DNA of 64,000 nucleotides from Polydactylus sextarius (GCA_016801845.1 CM028914.1:3270001-3334000); one strand, 5' to 3'. Shown: positions 36,905 through 50,888, counted from the stretch's first letter. The notes: generated by a model from the letters alone, not told the origin. Program-made: numbers and translations.

Positions 36905-37707
36905 TCATAAGGAGTCTGAGGTTTGTTTCTCCAGCGTCTGTGCGTGTTTGATGTAACGCTGCCGCCTGTTTTCTCTGTACGTCTCCAACCTCTTCTCCTC
37001 CTCCTCGGGGTCGTCCAGCGCTCCCTCCCACCTCAGAGTCTCTCTGGCCTCTTTGCTCAACTCGGACACAAACTCCAGAGGCGTCGGTGAATCGTCGTGT
37101 TGATGTTTGACGGCGAGACCGGCAGACGGCTGATCAGGACCGTGAGGGGTCGACAGCGTCTCAGTCTGAGCTTGAGGTTTCTCTGTGGGGAAGCAACAGA
37201 AACATAAAGACACATCCAGACACATCCAGACACCAGAAGACTTAGATTACTAATGACTCCCTGAGGAGCTGCAGGGATAATGGCCTGGTTTACTATAATG
37301 AGCTGTAATAAGCTGGTGAGAGGAAGCGACACAGGAGACCAATTCTCTAATGACCTGTTCAACCCTGCAGGGAATCGTTTTCTTCAACCAAACCACTGTT
37401 TACATTGTATACGTTTACATCGACCTGTGTTTGAACCGCTGAGGAGACGAGAGCGATTGTTTTTTTTCCCATTGACTCTAATTATTAGAATTGTGTGCGT
37501 GAGGTTTTTAAAGTTTTCATTGTGTGACAGTTTGTATACGTGAGAATGCTTTTTGTGTTACTAAGCAACACTTAATTCCATAAGGAAAATGAATTTCATG
37601 CTCTGCTTCTTCCTGAGGATCTGCTTTTAATAATAACAAAAATGTGGCACAATAACTTAATTTCCTTTACTGTAACAAAGCCTCGAGTCCCACAGCTATT
37701 TTTAAAC

Positions 37708-37742
<35 letters not shown>

Positions 37743-38369
37743 TGTTTGTGTGGCCAGTGAAAGACTAATGTGAACTAAACTCTCTGAAACAAAATGTAGG
37801 AGATGAAATAAACCTTCATTAATCTGTGAACACAATATTTAGACTGTTAATGGTCTAATAAAAACATAACATAACTCACAATAAATACTGAATTAATAGT
37901 TAACTAATTATCAAGACGTCTACTAACTTTACTACTCTGTCAAACTGTGACAATACTCTAATAAAAACAATATTCTTGTATTTTAAGACAATTAAAAATG
38001 TCTTTTTTTTTAGACTTTATGTAAAGTTATTTATCATCTGTGGAGTAAGAACAAAAAATACTATTTTAACTATTTGTTTTACACATCTGATAATCAAAAT
38101 GTCAAATAGTTTGTTTTTTAATACTGATCTGAAGTTGAACAGCTGTTTGTTAAATTAAATTAAATTCATTACTGATGTAATTCTGCAGGACTTGAGATAA
38201 CTTTATAATAAATAAGTATAAATCTAATAAATTGAAGTTGTTTACTTGTATTTGCTGAAGAACCACTGGAAACGGTGATTTTCTTCTTTTTCTTTGTTTT
38301 CATCTTGTTTTTATTGTCACTGCTCCTGGGTGGATGAGGACGTTCACTGGTGTTGTTGTTTTCTGGCAT
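36905..38369 (-). CDS. liat1-like: Small Lys-rich protein resembling LIAT1 (C17orf97)
   Basis: Two coding exons, 38369-38246 and 37182-36905, join in frame to 133 residues. The start is MPENNNTSERPHPPRSSDNK, followed by a basic run KMKTKKKKKITVSSG. The second exon ends with LSKEARETLRWEGALDDPEE and a tail ETYRENRRQRYIKHAQTLEK. The Lys-rich segment plus an LRW-G-L-DPE-E-R-YR-NRR-RY block recalls LIAT1, a ligand of the arginyltransferase ATE1, located in human 17p13.3 like other genes here. That assignment is from memory of the motif, so moderate. The CpG-rich stretch at about 38740-38830 upstream of a likely non-coding first exon (donor near 38695) looks like its promoter. Confidence 0.65.
37711..37738. 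repeat. (GT)n microsatellite
   Basis: Short GT array in the LIAT1-like intron. Confidence 0.9.
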
Positions 38370-38380
38370 GATGATGGTCC

Positions 38381-38381
38381 T

Positions 38382-38450
<69 letters not shown>
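38381..38450. repeat. (CA)n microsatellite, about 35 units
   Basis: Pure CA array about 12 bases upstream of the LIAT1-like start codon; on the coding strand it is a GT tract next to the acceptor/5'UTR. Confidence 0.95.
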
Positions 38451-38454
<4 letters not shown>

Positions 38455-38879
38455 AGAGGGATATTTAAAACGTTAATATAATGTAATATAAAATGATCCT
38501 CTGCATAAAAAGTGGAAATCTTCCTTAACTCACATTCACTGAAGCTGCTCCAACTCTTGTTGTTGTTGTTTTCTTCTTTCAGTCCGGAAACAAATAACTT
38601 TACTTATCGTGGTGTTAAAAAAACAACAACAAAAACAAACAGTTTGTTTCAGAGTAAAAAAAAAAAGTCACTGGACGCTTCGTTGTTACGTTGTTACCTG
38701 ATTGTTTCCTTTTGATTTTTTTTTCTTCTTCCGGGACAAAAACATTTGAAACAATCACGATGCGCCGCCGCGTTTCCTCCTGACGCGTCTCCATGACAAC
38801 AGGCCGCACCCACCGACACGTGACACACGTGTGATGGAACCGGAAGTGATCAAAGATGCAAACAATTACCACAAAAGTA

Positions 38880-40180
38880 GCACTAAACTAGACAAAACAG
38901 CGTCAGAGACACTTTAGTATCGATATAAAAATAGACAAAAACAAACAGAATTAACACAAAACAACGATTAAATTAGACAAATGTAACATAAAAACACACA
39001 AAACTACTGTAAGGACTAAGACACTACCACAAAAAAAGACCAAAAATATCTTCAGAGACACAAATGTAGCATTTAAAATAACAAAGACTCACAAAGTTAT
39101 CACAAGGAGACAAATAAAATAAAATAAAACATCTTCAGAGACACTTTAGTCCCTAAAGAAACATAAAAGTAACACAAAGTGACACAAAATAACTACACTG
39201 ACATAAAAAAGGACAAATGTATCACAAAGAGTTGCAGAATTATGACAAAGGGACACAATAGTAACAAAAAGAGACTTAAATATAACATTAAATAACACAA
39301 AGAGACACAAAACTACATAAAACAACTTCAGAGATACAAATGTAGCAAATTTACCCAAACAAAACTACCAAACATAAATGTTTACTGACACAAACAAAAC
39401 TACTGCAAAAGTACCACAAGTGCCACTGTGACACACAAAAGTACAACAAATAGTCACAAACTACCATGAAAAAGTAGCCACATACAAACACAGACACATA
39501 AAATACCACAAATTAACAAAAGAACCAGACGCACAAACACTGACACATGATGATACAAAACATGCCCAGAGACATAAATCACACATCACATTAAACTACC
39601 ACTGAGGTTTTTAAATTACCACAAGGAGACACTGAAGTGTCACATAAAGTATCATTAAAAGACATAAACTACATCAAAAAAAAAAGGCCACAGGATATTT
39701 TCAGACACAAATGTGCTATTTAAATAAACAAAGACACAAAATTATCACAAGGAGACAAAAAAACCTTTTCAGAGACATTTTAGTGCCCTAAAGGGACATA
39801 AAAGTATCACTGGAAGAGAAATAAAACTGTACAAAAAACCTCCACGGAGAAATAAAAAAAACATTAATTGACAAATGTATCTAAAATAGACGCACAACTA
39901 CGACAGAGACACAAAACGTGACACAAAGAAAAATAAAAATACATAAAACAACTTCAGATTCCTCAAAGTGTCACTGACACACAAAAGTACAAAAACTACC
40001 TCAACAAAGTAGCCACATACAAACACAGACACATAAAATACCACAAAGTAACAAAAGAACATTGACACATGATGATACAAAACATCCCCACACTTTCAAT
40101 GTGGTGATAATTCACATTAAACTACCACAGAGGTTTTTAAATTACCACAAGGAGACACTAAAGTGTCACAAAGAGAAATA
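38880..40180. repeat. Degenerate A/C-rich tandem repeat
   Basis: About 1.3 kb of loosely repeated words on the theme ACAAAGAGACACAAAA and ACTACCACAA, with period around 30-40 bases and poor conservation. A near-direct duplication links 39470-39640 and 40005-40170 (shared gtagccacatacaaacacag and acacatgatgatacaaaaca). Non-coding; minus-strand open frames are by-products. Confidence 0.75.
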
Positions 40181-42109
40181 TTTGAGTCTGAGCACACAGT
40201 GTTTGAAATAACATTTAATGTCATTATTTATTTAATGGAGGTTTAAAGTGTATTTCTGTATTTCAGTTCCTAAAACACTGGTTTATTTGACTAAAAACAC
40301 AGAGTGATTGATGTGTTTTTTGTTTGTTTTTTTCTTTAAACTAACGGTAGAGGAACTGGATACTATTTGTGAAACCGTGTCTTTATAAATCACTACACAC
40401 AGATTTTACAACATCCACAGAGCTGCGTGGTATTTCCCGGGGAGTTTCCATCCTATTCCTGTTCTGTAGAGTCCAGCTCCCCCACTGGTTCCTCTGTCCA
40501 GTAAACTCATCACATGGATGTGAACACAGGAACAACAACAACACATTGTAACTGTTTCTAATAATTACAGACTGAGTGCTGCTAAGAATAGACTCGATCT
40601 CTAAGCTCAAACTAGTTCGTCCTGCTTCTGCATTTCCTCCATGTCTCTGAGCTCTTCCAGTAAGAGCAGCAGGAAGAAACCAGGAGAAACCGTGATGCTG
40701 AGTCAGAGGAGACGTGTAACATTTTATCTGTGTTAAAGTGACGAAGGTCACAGGTGGAGGTGGAGGGTGGAGGTTAGGGTTAGTTACACATGTGACACAT
40801 GCGTCATCACAAATAAACAAAATCACTGCAACATGTTTGTATAAGCAAATCAACCATTCACACGACCTTTGACCTTGAATTTTGCTCTTTAATCTCTCAG
40901 GTCACGTGATCTGGTTGCGCTCTCATGTAACGTGAACTATGCCCCCCACACACACACCCCCACACCGCCGCCCATCCCTCCGCCTCATGAGTTTGCAAGT
41001 CACGGACGGTGGCGGTGACTCGCACACACTTCTCCATCTGGTGCAAACACATCTTAAGTTGCAGAAACAGAAACTGGAAACAACAGCTCAACAGCATTTT
41101 TTTTTTTTTTTGTAAACGTGCCAAATGAAATACATTCCTACTTCATTAGTTATTTGTGTTTATATATATAAACGACCTTGAAATTCCTGCACAATCATCA
41201 TTGCGTGTTTTATAAACGGGGGGTTTAACCTCTGCTGTTTCTGCAGACACGCGAGGTATGTGTAGCACTGAGCACAGGCAGTTTTCAGAGAGCGACTGGA
41301 TCATCTTACACAGCGAAGTAGGATATTCTGTGTTAAATATACTGAGTAACACATGCTTGTTTTTTAAAGTCTGAAATAAATATTCTATAATACTTTCACC
41401 GCAGACTCTTTAACTCTTAACCACAACAGCTATTAGCCCGATGATCTCATGACAAAAGATTCCCAAACATGTGAAAACAGGCACATGACTGTGAGGCAAT
41501 CAGCTCTTGACTTGTCTCTTCTTTATTTTCAGTAATGATCCCTAAAAAACATCTCCCTCCCTCCTTCCTTCCTTCCACTCTGCTCCACATTTACCATTGT
41601 GGTGAATCAGTGGGCAGCGAGCTATTTAGAAACGATTAGCATTTCTACAGAAACGCCATCTTATCCGTGCGGTCGGAGGCCGTTAAAGTGAAGTGCAGCA
41701 GCTGAGTCAGTAGTCGGGAATTTACCAAGGTCAAAACTCGGCAAGTGTTTTTAACTGATTCATACTGAAAACTATAAAAACTCACAGCAACTCACTGCTT
41801 TTACTCAAACTGTCTCTGCTGAAGCAAAAGAGAAGACATGAGAACGAGACCCAGGACACAGATCTTAAACCTGACACAGAGGAAGAGACTTTACAGTTTT
41901 ACAGCGTCATGCCGTGTGAGTGAGTGAGTGTGCGTCAGTGTTCAGAGTGTAACAAGTTCACTTTGGACCTGCTGATGCGTCCAGAGGCCATATTCAGTCT
42001 CATCACGTCAAATTAAAACATGATTCATGATTACAAATTAATCATGAATGTGCAACATGTAACCAGCCTCATTCAGTTGTTATTCTTACCCCGGCATGTT
42101 ACAGATACA

Positions 42110-42770
42110 CAAAAATCTTTAGATTGAGATGTGACAAAACTACGGTAATGAGACACAAAAGTGTTAAATGTAACGAAACATACTACAGAAATGTACATAT
42201 GTATCATAAAGAGACAAAAACTCCCACAAATTAGCCAAGAAGTACCAGAAATAGATCAAAGTATCAGTAAACGACACAAAATTACCACAGACATGCAACA
42301 AAATACCGCAGAGAGACACAAAATTACCACAAAGAGGCTTTAACGTGCCATTAAATGTAACAAAATTACCACAGATATGTACAAATGTACCACAAAGAGA
42401 CACATAAGATCCACAAAGTAACCAAGAAATACCAGAAATGGATTTAAAAGAACCACTGAATGAGGCAAAGTTACTACAGACAAGTACAAAATCACTGCAA
42501 AGAGAAACAAAATTACATTAACACAACTTTAAAGACGCAAACATGCCACTAATTTGGACAAATGTCTAAAACATGTTAAACTACAGCAAAGAGACACAAA
42601 AGTAATAAAACAAAGCCTTAATATATCATTAAATAATGATAAATGACCACAAAGAGACACAAAAGCATCATTAAAGTCATAAAACTACTTTCAACAGACA
42701 AATTTACCAAAAAGACGAACAAAACTAGAACAAAGTGTCACTGTGATGCACAAAAGTTCAACAAATAGTT
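42110..42770. repeat. Second block of the A/C-rich degenerate repeat
   Basis: Same wording as 38880-40180 (ACCACAAAGAGACACAAAA, ACCAGAAATAGATC/ACCAGAAATGGATT), about 2 kb further on. Suggests one dispersed satellite-like family. Confidence 0.7.
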
Positions 42771-44209
42771 GATCATGTTCATTACATCACTAAAAGAAGA
42801 TTAAAACATCAACTAACTAACATTTGTTTGTGAACATCAAACCACAGTAAATCACATTATATTTTATTATGCAAGTGAAGCTGCAGGATCACGGTGATGG
42901 AGGATGTGGGTTGTTGGTTGGAAACTCAGCTTTTTATTTATAAGAGGAAGATTGTGATATTTCTTCTCTAAAAAATTAGAGAAGTTTCAGGCCTGTATCG
43001 TGTGAGTACTTGTCAGCTGATGTCTAATCATTTAGAAAAGTTTTATCAGAGGTTTTGTCTCCGCTTCGTTTGAGACGTTCGAGGTCTTGGTTGATGATTA
43101 TCGTTCAATCCACAGCAGCAGAATCAAACCACGATCACTAATTGATCCTCAAATCACCACAAAGACTTTCGTTATGTCTTGAAATGTTTTGTGACCAAGA
43201 CGTAAGAGATTTAGTTCTCAGCAGCAGAAATTGAAACTGTCACACAGTCGTATTATTATCACTGTTACCACTTCACCTGCTGCTGCACGTTCTCTATATG
43301 TTGGATACTGTTACTGTTTCATTATCTGATGCATGTGAAGTAAGTCTGTAACTCTGGTCTGAAGCTGCCACATAATGTGGTTAAAGTTCAAATCACAGTA
43401 ACTAAGAATAAGGAAACAAAGTCATTATTTTGTCTATTACGACACAAAAACACATGATACTGAAACATTTTGTTCCTTGTAACAAGAGAACAGAAGAGAA
43501 ACAATAGTTTCCTCAGTTTGTCTGTTTTCCTCCTCTGGTGAGTTATAATATGAAATATATTAAATCCTGTTGTAGAGTTTCTTTTCTTGTTTTGGTGTAA
43601 TATCTATTTACATAAAACAACATTATTATCAGCAGGATATTTATTATTTTAACGTTATAATGTATCGTTGGTATGTGTTTTATTGTTATTTCTACAAATA
43701 AATAAACAGAATCAACAATCTAATTTTTCTCTTATTACTTTTGAAGGAAGAAGAATCAGTCTCTTGTTCACTCTAACAACTCAGTTAACATGTTTTCTTT
43801 AAGTTTGTGTAAGTTTACATTTTTTATTATTATTTATTTCTCGTTCATAAAGAGTCACGAGGGAAACGATAAAGCATTCAGCCATAAATTTGATGACGTT
43901 TTATGTATAAAGTTTATTAAAGCAGATAAATTAGATTTATTTAGGTCATGTATGGATTATAAATTGACTTGTTATTCTATATATGTTGGTGATATAGCAA
44001 AAAAAAAGTATGTGAGCCCTTGAGTTAATAACCAAAAAAAAAAAAAAAGCTAATTGATATAGGTTTTAACACACCTGGAGCCATGTTCAGATAGTGAGTT
44101 TGGAGATGTGGACTACAGCTACTTTAACTGATAAAAAACCCTAAACCTTTTGGAGTTTGCTCTGGACAAGAAGAACAGTCTTATGTGAACCACGCCTCGC
44201 CAGAAAGAG

Positions 44210-44295
<86 letters not shown>
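44210..44295. repeat. (TA)n microsatellite, about 43 units
   Basis: Pure TA array upstream of the putative mir-22 host-gene promoter. Confidence 0.97.
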
Positions 44296-44298
<3 letters not shown>

Positions 44299-44749
44299 AG
44301 AAACATGAGGTGAATGAAATTAGACTCCCTGGTCCCAGTATAAACCCAATAAGAATTTAAGTATAAATATAAAAACAACAGTGTTAAAAAGTAAAAGTCA
44401 ACTACTTTTACTTTTGACACTTTAAGTACATTTTTGTGTTTTTTTTATTTTTAACAAACTTTAACAAGTAAAAACAGATACTTTAGAAATTAAATTTTGT
44501 TGACGTAAAATTTATTACCATACTAATACAAATAAAAAAACGTGAAAAAGTTAATTATTTTATGAAAAATGAAGACACATAGAAACTAATTGAAGGAAGA
44601 TAATTAAAAAATAAATATTTAAAAAACTCACAAATGTGTCTAGATGGTGAAATTACAGAACTTTTCCTTTTAATCGAGTATTTTTACTTTTATTTGAGCA
44701 TAAAATCATTGCACTTCCTGCTCTGATTATTAGGAACAGCTCGTTGTGC

Positions 44750-45242
44750 TGTCTCATGTTTCATGCGTCTCCTGCGTTGATGTGCGTGTGCGCGTCAGAT
44801 CCGAGTCTGACGTCCGCTTCTCGTGGCTGCCTACGTCATGACGCTGCCAGCTGATCGGAGTGGGAAGCCGGGTGTGTGTCTGACTTGGGTGTGTGTGTGT
44901 GTGTGAGAGAGAGAGGCAGAGGGAGAGAGGGAGAGAGAGAGGGGGGAGCGGGGTAGGAGTTGTGTAAAAGGGGCTGAAGTCCTGCGCCGCTTTCTGCGTC
45001 GCCGCTGCGCGTAAAAGTCCATTTGAGCAGCAGAGACGGTGAAAGCTGCCAACACCGTGTTATATCCTGGATGTAAAACAAACGGAAAAGACAACGACAC
45101 AACGACACACCCTGCTGAAGGTCCAGGACTGAGCCGAGCGGTGGGCGAGGCGAGGCGGCGTGAACTCCGCTCAGATCCGGGTTGTCCGAGCCGGAGCGAC
45201 CCCGGCCCGTGGTCAAGGTGGGGCGCGTCACTCCCGAGATCT
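44750..45242 (+). promoter_or_regulatory. mir22hg-like: CpG-rich promoter and candidate first exon of mir-22 host gene
   Basis: Sharp local rise in G+C and CpG in an AT-rich region, with GT/GA tracts (44888-44942), a CGCCGCTTTCTGCGTCGCCG patch and a good splice donor (GATCT|GTGAGTG) at 45243. No open frame of note follows. In mammals MIR22HG is a non-coding host gene with mir-22 in a downstream exon, so I read this as its first exon. It could instead be a distal first exon of TRARG1. Transcription start not determinable. Confidence 0.45.
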
Positions 45243-48200
45243 GTGAGTGTGTATGTGTGAGTGTGTGTGTGTCTATGCTGAGCTAAACGCTTGTTCCTGT
45301 CCGCCTCATTTAGCCTGTGGCGGCTTGATGACCCAGTTTGCGTGGAAAAACGACAGCTGGAGGGGAAGAGAGAGGAAAAAACATCCTCAAAACGACTTTA
45401 TTCAAGTCAGATCCACCTCTCCAGGTCTGGTTTCTGCCTTATTAGAGCACAGTTTTAGCGGCGAGGATACAGTATGTATCTGATGTTATAGGAGTTGTGG
45501 TTGGAGGCCTGTGTGTCACAGATCATATCGCCCAGGCCCCACCACTGACACAGGGGGGAGGGAAGGAAGGAGGGAGGATTTATGGGCCCAGAAATGTGAA
45601 ATTTAGCTCTTTAATCAACATTTAGATGAATGATGACACAGTAAAACTGTTTCTGTAGAGGATTGGTGCTAAAAAAAAAAAAAAAAAAAAAAGTCAGGAT
45701 TTAAGTAAAATCCAGCTAAGACACAAGACAGCTTGTTAACAGATTTACCTTTTTATATTTAAATCTATTATGTGTCATCACTGCGTCACAGCAACATTTA
45801 GATGAGATTGTTCAGGCCTCTGGAGGATTCATTTATTCATCCGTAAGCTTTCCCCTGTTAAATGTTTGGATTTATAGACTATAGCAAGATGTTGCAGTCG
45901 TAAGCTGACGTCTGCATTTATGTAATCCAAACTTGTTTAAAAAAAAAAAAAAAGGTAGGAAAAAGAGAGAGAGAGAGAGAGATGTGTCTACGTTTATAAA
46001 GCCTCTTAAAATTTGCTGAGTTCATAACAGGCCAAGAAATAAGCCTGCGCTCAAGTAGGGGATAGGTGAAAACCAGGAAGATCGATGAGGTCGAGTCATT
46101 TCTCAGAAATGCAGTGACACCGGCAGAAACGGGAGGATTCACTTTAAATTAAAAACAAGTTTATTAACACAAATATTCAACTTTGAGGTATTTTCAACTC
46201 TTTAAAACTTCTATAAAACACTTTAAAAAGCTTAATTCAGTTATGTAAAAGTCGTTTTATAAAGTGTGAGAGAGGGTTACTGTAGTTTATGTTACATGGA
46301 TGGAGCCTGTCTTACATAATTGTACAGGCAGAGTTCAGTGCGCCGGTAGGACTGCGCAATAGTCTGTGTCACGAGCTGCATTTCTGCCATTGCAACCCAG
46401 GAGTGTGACATAAGCCTCCCTGTCAATGAGGATCACATGGCAATGGCAGGGTGTCAGAAAAAAAAGAGCTCATCTCATTTACATGTGTTCACTCTCTCTG
46501 CATCCAGGCAAAAAATATATAAATAATAATAAAAAAAAGCAACCTCCCCGTGCTGGTTTTATTGCCTGCATTTGCAGAAGTGAAGCCATCTTGCTCAACT
46601 TGGGTTACACCCTTCATTCCTATTGCGTGCCTTGTCAAGAGAGGATGGGGCAAGAAGGGCTGTGTTATGTAGGTTCATTTAGGAAGAAGAAAGAAAGAAA
46701 GAAAAACTCAACAAAATGGCACAGACTGCCTGAGGACAAGCTGATAGGCCACATGCTGCACACGACCATCTCCCTGGATGTCAGGGATGACAGGAAAATA
46801 TACTTTAAAAGAAAAAGCTACATATTTCTCAGTGAGTTAAAGTCAAATAGCCTTTAAAGTCCAGCAAACAGGGAGCAGCAGAGCATAAGAAGAGACTCTG
46901 CACTATGATCAGAGTGTTGCCAAAGCCACCGCCCTTTTCCCTCTGTCTTTGTCCCCATTCCCAGTCTAAAATGATCAGTCTATATTACAGACTGCAATCT
47001 GGGGCAGTAAATACTCAACTCCCAACTGGACCACACCCACTGCACAGGAATGCACCTGAATTGTCATCTGTAACAGACACATGACATTTTAAATATGGTG
47101 TGTTTTCCATTCGCATCGTGTTGCTGCAGCGGTGGTATGCAAATCACTAACTCTGTCATTTCACATGATAACTCTGTAATTCTTGACATATTTTCTCGCT
47201 GACTGTCCTGTGATCAAAACCGAAAGAGCCAGAGGTGTCAACTCATGTGGTTCCTCTCACACAATAGTATGACCTCAAATCTCTCTGACCCACTCTCTGT
47301 CTCTTCTCCATCTGAGACATTTTCTGTTCTCGTTCTGCTTCTTTTTCTCTCCTTTTCCATACGACTCGATTTTACCAGAATAAATTCAAACTCTCGGTTT
47401 GCGTTTGCAGCTGCGCCTCGATAAGACAAGGAGTTAAAATGTCAATAATTCCTCTTTGTGCACGATGTATTCACACCCACTTGTTTACACACCATCATTC
47501 CTATTTCTTTCTGACACGCACATCCTGCCTGTTCACCTCCACCGTGTCTTTCCTCCTTCTTGTCCACTCGGTCGTGTCGTGGCAGAGAGTGCACGTACAC
47601 AGCTCCAGATAAGCTCAGTCTTTTGTGTATTAGTCTGTGTGTTATCTCTTTTTTACAGTGTTTGTTGCTTGCAACCCCCCTCCCCTCCTCCTCCACCCCT
47701 CTCATCCTTTTATAAAAGCCTGTCTCAAGGCCCAGCACATTGGCTGTCATGTGGCTCTGCCTCATTCAAGACAGAAAGAAAAAAAAAAAAGGAGGAGGAG
47801 AAGGAGGTATGAGACGCAAAAAAAAAAAAAAATGAAAATGAAAAGGCGGGAGGGGAGGTGAACCTGATGGTGAAGCCACGTCCGCCTCGTCCGGTGCAGA
47901 CCAGATGTAGACGAGTACGTACGCAGCAGAGAGAGAGGGGATGGGTGAAGGATAGAGGGATGGAAAAAAAGAAAGAGTGGAAGAGAGCGTGCGAGCCCAC
48001 AGCAGCCGGATGGAATTTCTAACATACGCAGCTGGAATGTGAGGAATGCAGGACAGTCTGATCTGACCGAGAGAGACAGAGAGAGAGGGTGGAGAGGACG
48101 GACAAGTCAGGAAAGACAAAAAAAAAGGAAGAAGAAAGAGAAGAAGAAGAAGAGGAGATATGGAAAAGAGTGGCACTGTGAAAAGAGCAAAAGAGACGGG

Positions 48201-50737
48201 GGCTCAACACTGACTGTCATTGTTGGACGTAAAGATACAGAGTCACTGTTTGAGGAGGGAGTGGCACGTTATAGAACAAATAACTAATTCAGTTTTAGTT
48301 TGAGGTTGTGGTGGATGTAGTCAACAGTTACGACTGTCGGTGGTCAGAGGACGAGACCGACGCTGGCGTGAGCACATGTGGAAGAAGAAGAAGCCTGCAG
48401 GGGATTATGGGCGGGGACGGGCTGTTCACTTTGACTAATGACGGTTGAAGTTTCACTTTTCACTTTCAAGAACCTGCTGATCGTGTTTTTTTTTTTTTTT
48501 TTTTTTTGCAACGTAAGCTGCAAATAATGACGTCAAACCAACTAAACTGACATTTCATTAGTCACGCTCAACGTTCATGACTTTTAGTCCAAGTTTCTGA
48601 TGATTTTTTTAATGACTGGTGCCCCTAGTGGTGCAACATCTTACCTCTCAGACGCATCGCCATTAAACCTGATACCTAAGACTTTATGGGCACGATGTCA
48701 GTCTGTTGATTGATCTGAATCTCAGCACCTGGAGGATAAATAGAAATACATTTGAGTCAAATGTCTGAACAACCGTCCTCCTCGCTAAGATGCTAACATC
48801 CTCACAATGACAGTATTAAGACCAAAGCGCCGCTTTTCTAGTTGCCCCTCACATAACCATGATCAGACCCTCCAGGATTTCACTATTAATGAAAATTCAA
48901 TTCCTTTTAAAAGAGAAAAAAAAATGCAACTTTATTGCAACAAACTGCCACAACTTTCACTGCAATTTTATTTAAAAAAAAAAAGCTGCCACAAAATCAG
49001 ACAAATTAGGCCTCAACAAATCCTGGAAGGTCTGCATCAAAAAAAAAAAAAACATAAAACAAATTTAAGCTGCAAAAAACAGAGCAAACTAAATAGTGGA
49101 GATGAGGACTGAGAGAGTGGAGCTGAGAGCGGAGCAGGGTGAAACGGGCCTCGTCGAGGTGCCGCCGCCGTCGGCTAATGAGCCTGCGGCCTCCTGGAAG
49201 AGCAGAGAGGTGGAAATCCTGCAGGAAGAGAAACTCACACTGGAGTGAACTGGCTGCCATTTTGAAGTCTAGTTACAACAACGCAAGACTTTGATTTGAC
49301 CTGGAAACTAGTTCTGCACTGACAGATTTCTTTTTAGTATTTTAAAAGAGATAAGAGTATAAGAGTGATTTATTGTGGAAACTTTTTTTTCTTTGTAGTG
49401 AGTATCAGTCACAAGTCAGAACAGGCTGTTGAGGTTTTCTTCATGATGACTCACCTACTTAAAAGAAAAAAAAAAAGACTGATATGTGTCATGTAGATAA
49501 AATTATCAGGAAGCAGAAGAAAACAGTTAGTGTTTTTTTTCCCGCGTACTAACCAGTGTACTTATCATATTAACTTGTCTGGTTTCCCGTCCGTCTGTCG
49601 CCGTGTCTGATGGTGACCTTCCCTCCGCTGCTGTAAACGGTGCAAATACCTGAGATTTAAAATCATTTCGGTTCTCGTCTCCTGCAGGAATGTACAGCAT
49701 GTGTTACTCATTGTCATCCAGAGAAGTAGAGCATGTCCTCAATATCTCAGGATCACCACCAGATTACATTCCTCGAAGGCCAGAAAACCAAGAAAAGCAC
49801 AGACCTGCTTCAGCTTCACGCGTGGTCGTCGTGAAACGGTCAAACCGCCGTTACGTTTAACCTCCTTGTTAATCGTTTTATTTTGTTTTTTACACACAGT
49901 TATCAGGGAAATCTTTAAAATTTAATCTCTACATCACGTTTACACACACACAGCTATGCCTTAAAGATAAAACATCTACACTTATGCTTGCCTTGTGTGA
50001 GTAAATACAATCATTAGCATGCTAACATGCTAAAAATGATGCTAACAATCCGACGAACAAAGACAAGACTTCATCATCGATCCGTCGGTTGTAAAATCTC
50101 TGGTTCCTACATCAACGCAGGAGGAAAAAAAATTAAAAAGTCGACATTAAAGTTGAAAGTGTTAGTTCTAAACACAACTAATAATAAAACAAAGTATTGA
50201 AAAATGAAACGTGACCTGATGGTGGCGCTGTGATGACATTTCATTCAAAAATACAAATGTGACTAAATGTGGGGAGGTTAACCCCTGGGAACCATAAATT
50301 AATAATTAATCAAATACTTCTTATTTGATAAATCAGACAATCTTATCTGTATCTGTAACTTTTCCATTTTTATTTGAGTTAGTTTTGGTTATCTACTGTC
50401 TTCTTTTAACCAGTTTTTGAGTAAACATTAAACATGTATGACACACGTGTAATGATCAGGTTTAGCTACAGGGCTGATTTTCACTTTGTTAAATAAAACC
50501 TCAAAAACAAACAACTCCCAGAGTCTCTTGTTCATGCTTTGTAACCACAGTAACTGACATTGTAATAATGTTATAATGATTATGTTCATCGTATCGAAGA
50601 GAAACTCTCAGAGTTTCTTGTCGTTGTTGTGTAACGTGCAGAGCTGCTGATGCATGTATCCCCTCCGGTAATCTGATGATTTTTTTTCTCAGCCATTCTT
50701 ACATGTCACCTCATTTCACCCACTTACTCACAGCTCA

Positions 50738-50775
<38 letters not shown>

Positions 50776-50888
50776 CAACTCGACTGCACCCACTTACTGT
50801 ATGTGTGTTATTGTCTGCAGCCCGTCTCTAAACACGCAGTGATCAGGGATTAACACAGGAAGTTAAACAATTTCTTCTCTTTCTGCAG
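45243..50888. other. Putative intron of the mir-22 host gene
   Basis: No coding exon supported. Holds A-runs, a hAT-like MITE (48863-49036), a T-run (48487-48507), a short CA tract (about 50740-50771), and a non-repetitive, more GC-balanced stretch at 46280-47230 that may contain conserved non-coding sequence. A 143-codon open frame at 46426-46857 has no recognisable protein. Confidence 0.5.
48863..49036. mobile_element. Small hAT-like MITE
   Basis: Bounded by CAGACCCTCCAGGATTTC at the left and the near reverse complement AAATCCTGGAAGGTCTG at the right. The CAG...CTG ends suggest a hAT-type non-autonomous element. Related to the intronic element at 17450-17810. Confidence 0.65.

Larger units (their letters stand above)
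40181..44750. other. Long gene-free interval
   Basis: No supported exon. Contains a C-rich/CpG patch about 40900-41040, CT tracts near 41556-41582, the second A/C-rich repeat block and AT-rich DNA. Nothing else recognised. Confidence 0.55.

Noticed and set aside
39146..40080. Phe/Val-rich minus-strand open frames
   Set aside because: By-products of the A/C-rich degenerate repeat.
46426..46857. 143-codon open frame
   Set aside because: No recognisable motif, A-rich Lys runs, no splice or start context, and it lies in an otherwise non-coding stretch; treated as chance.
47456..48287. Several overlapping Ser/Pro/Leu-rich frames on both strands
   Set aside because: Purine/pyrimidine-biased sequence (GA and CT tracts) gives long frames in every direction; no motif supports any of them.
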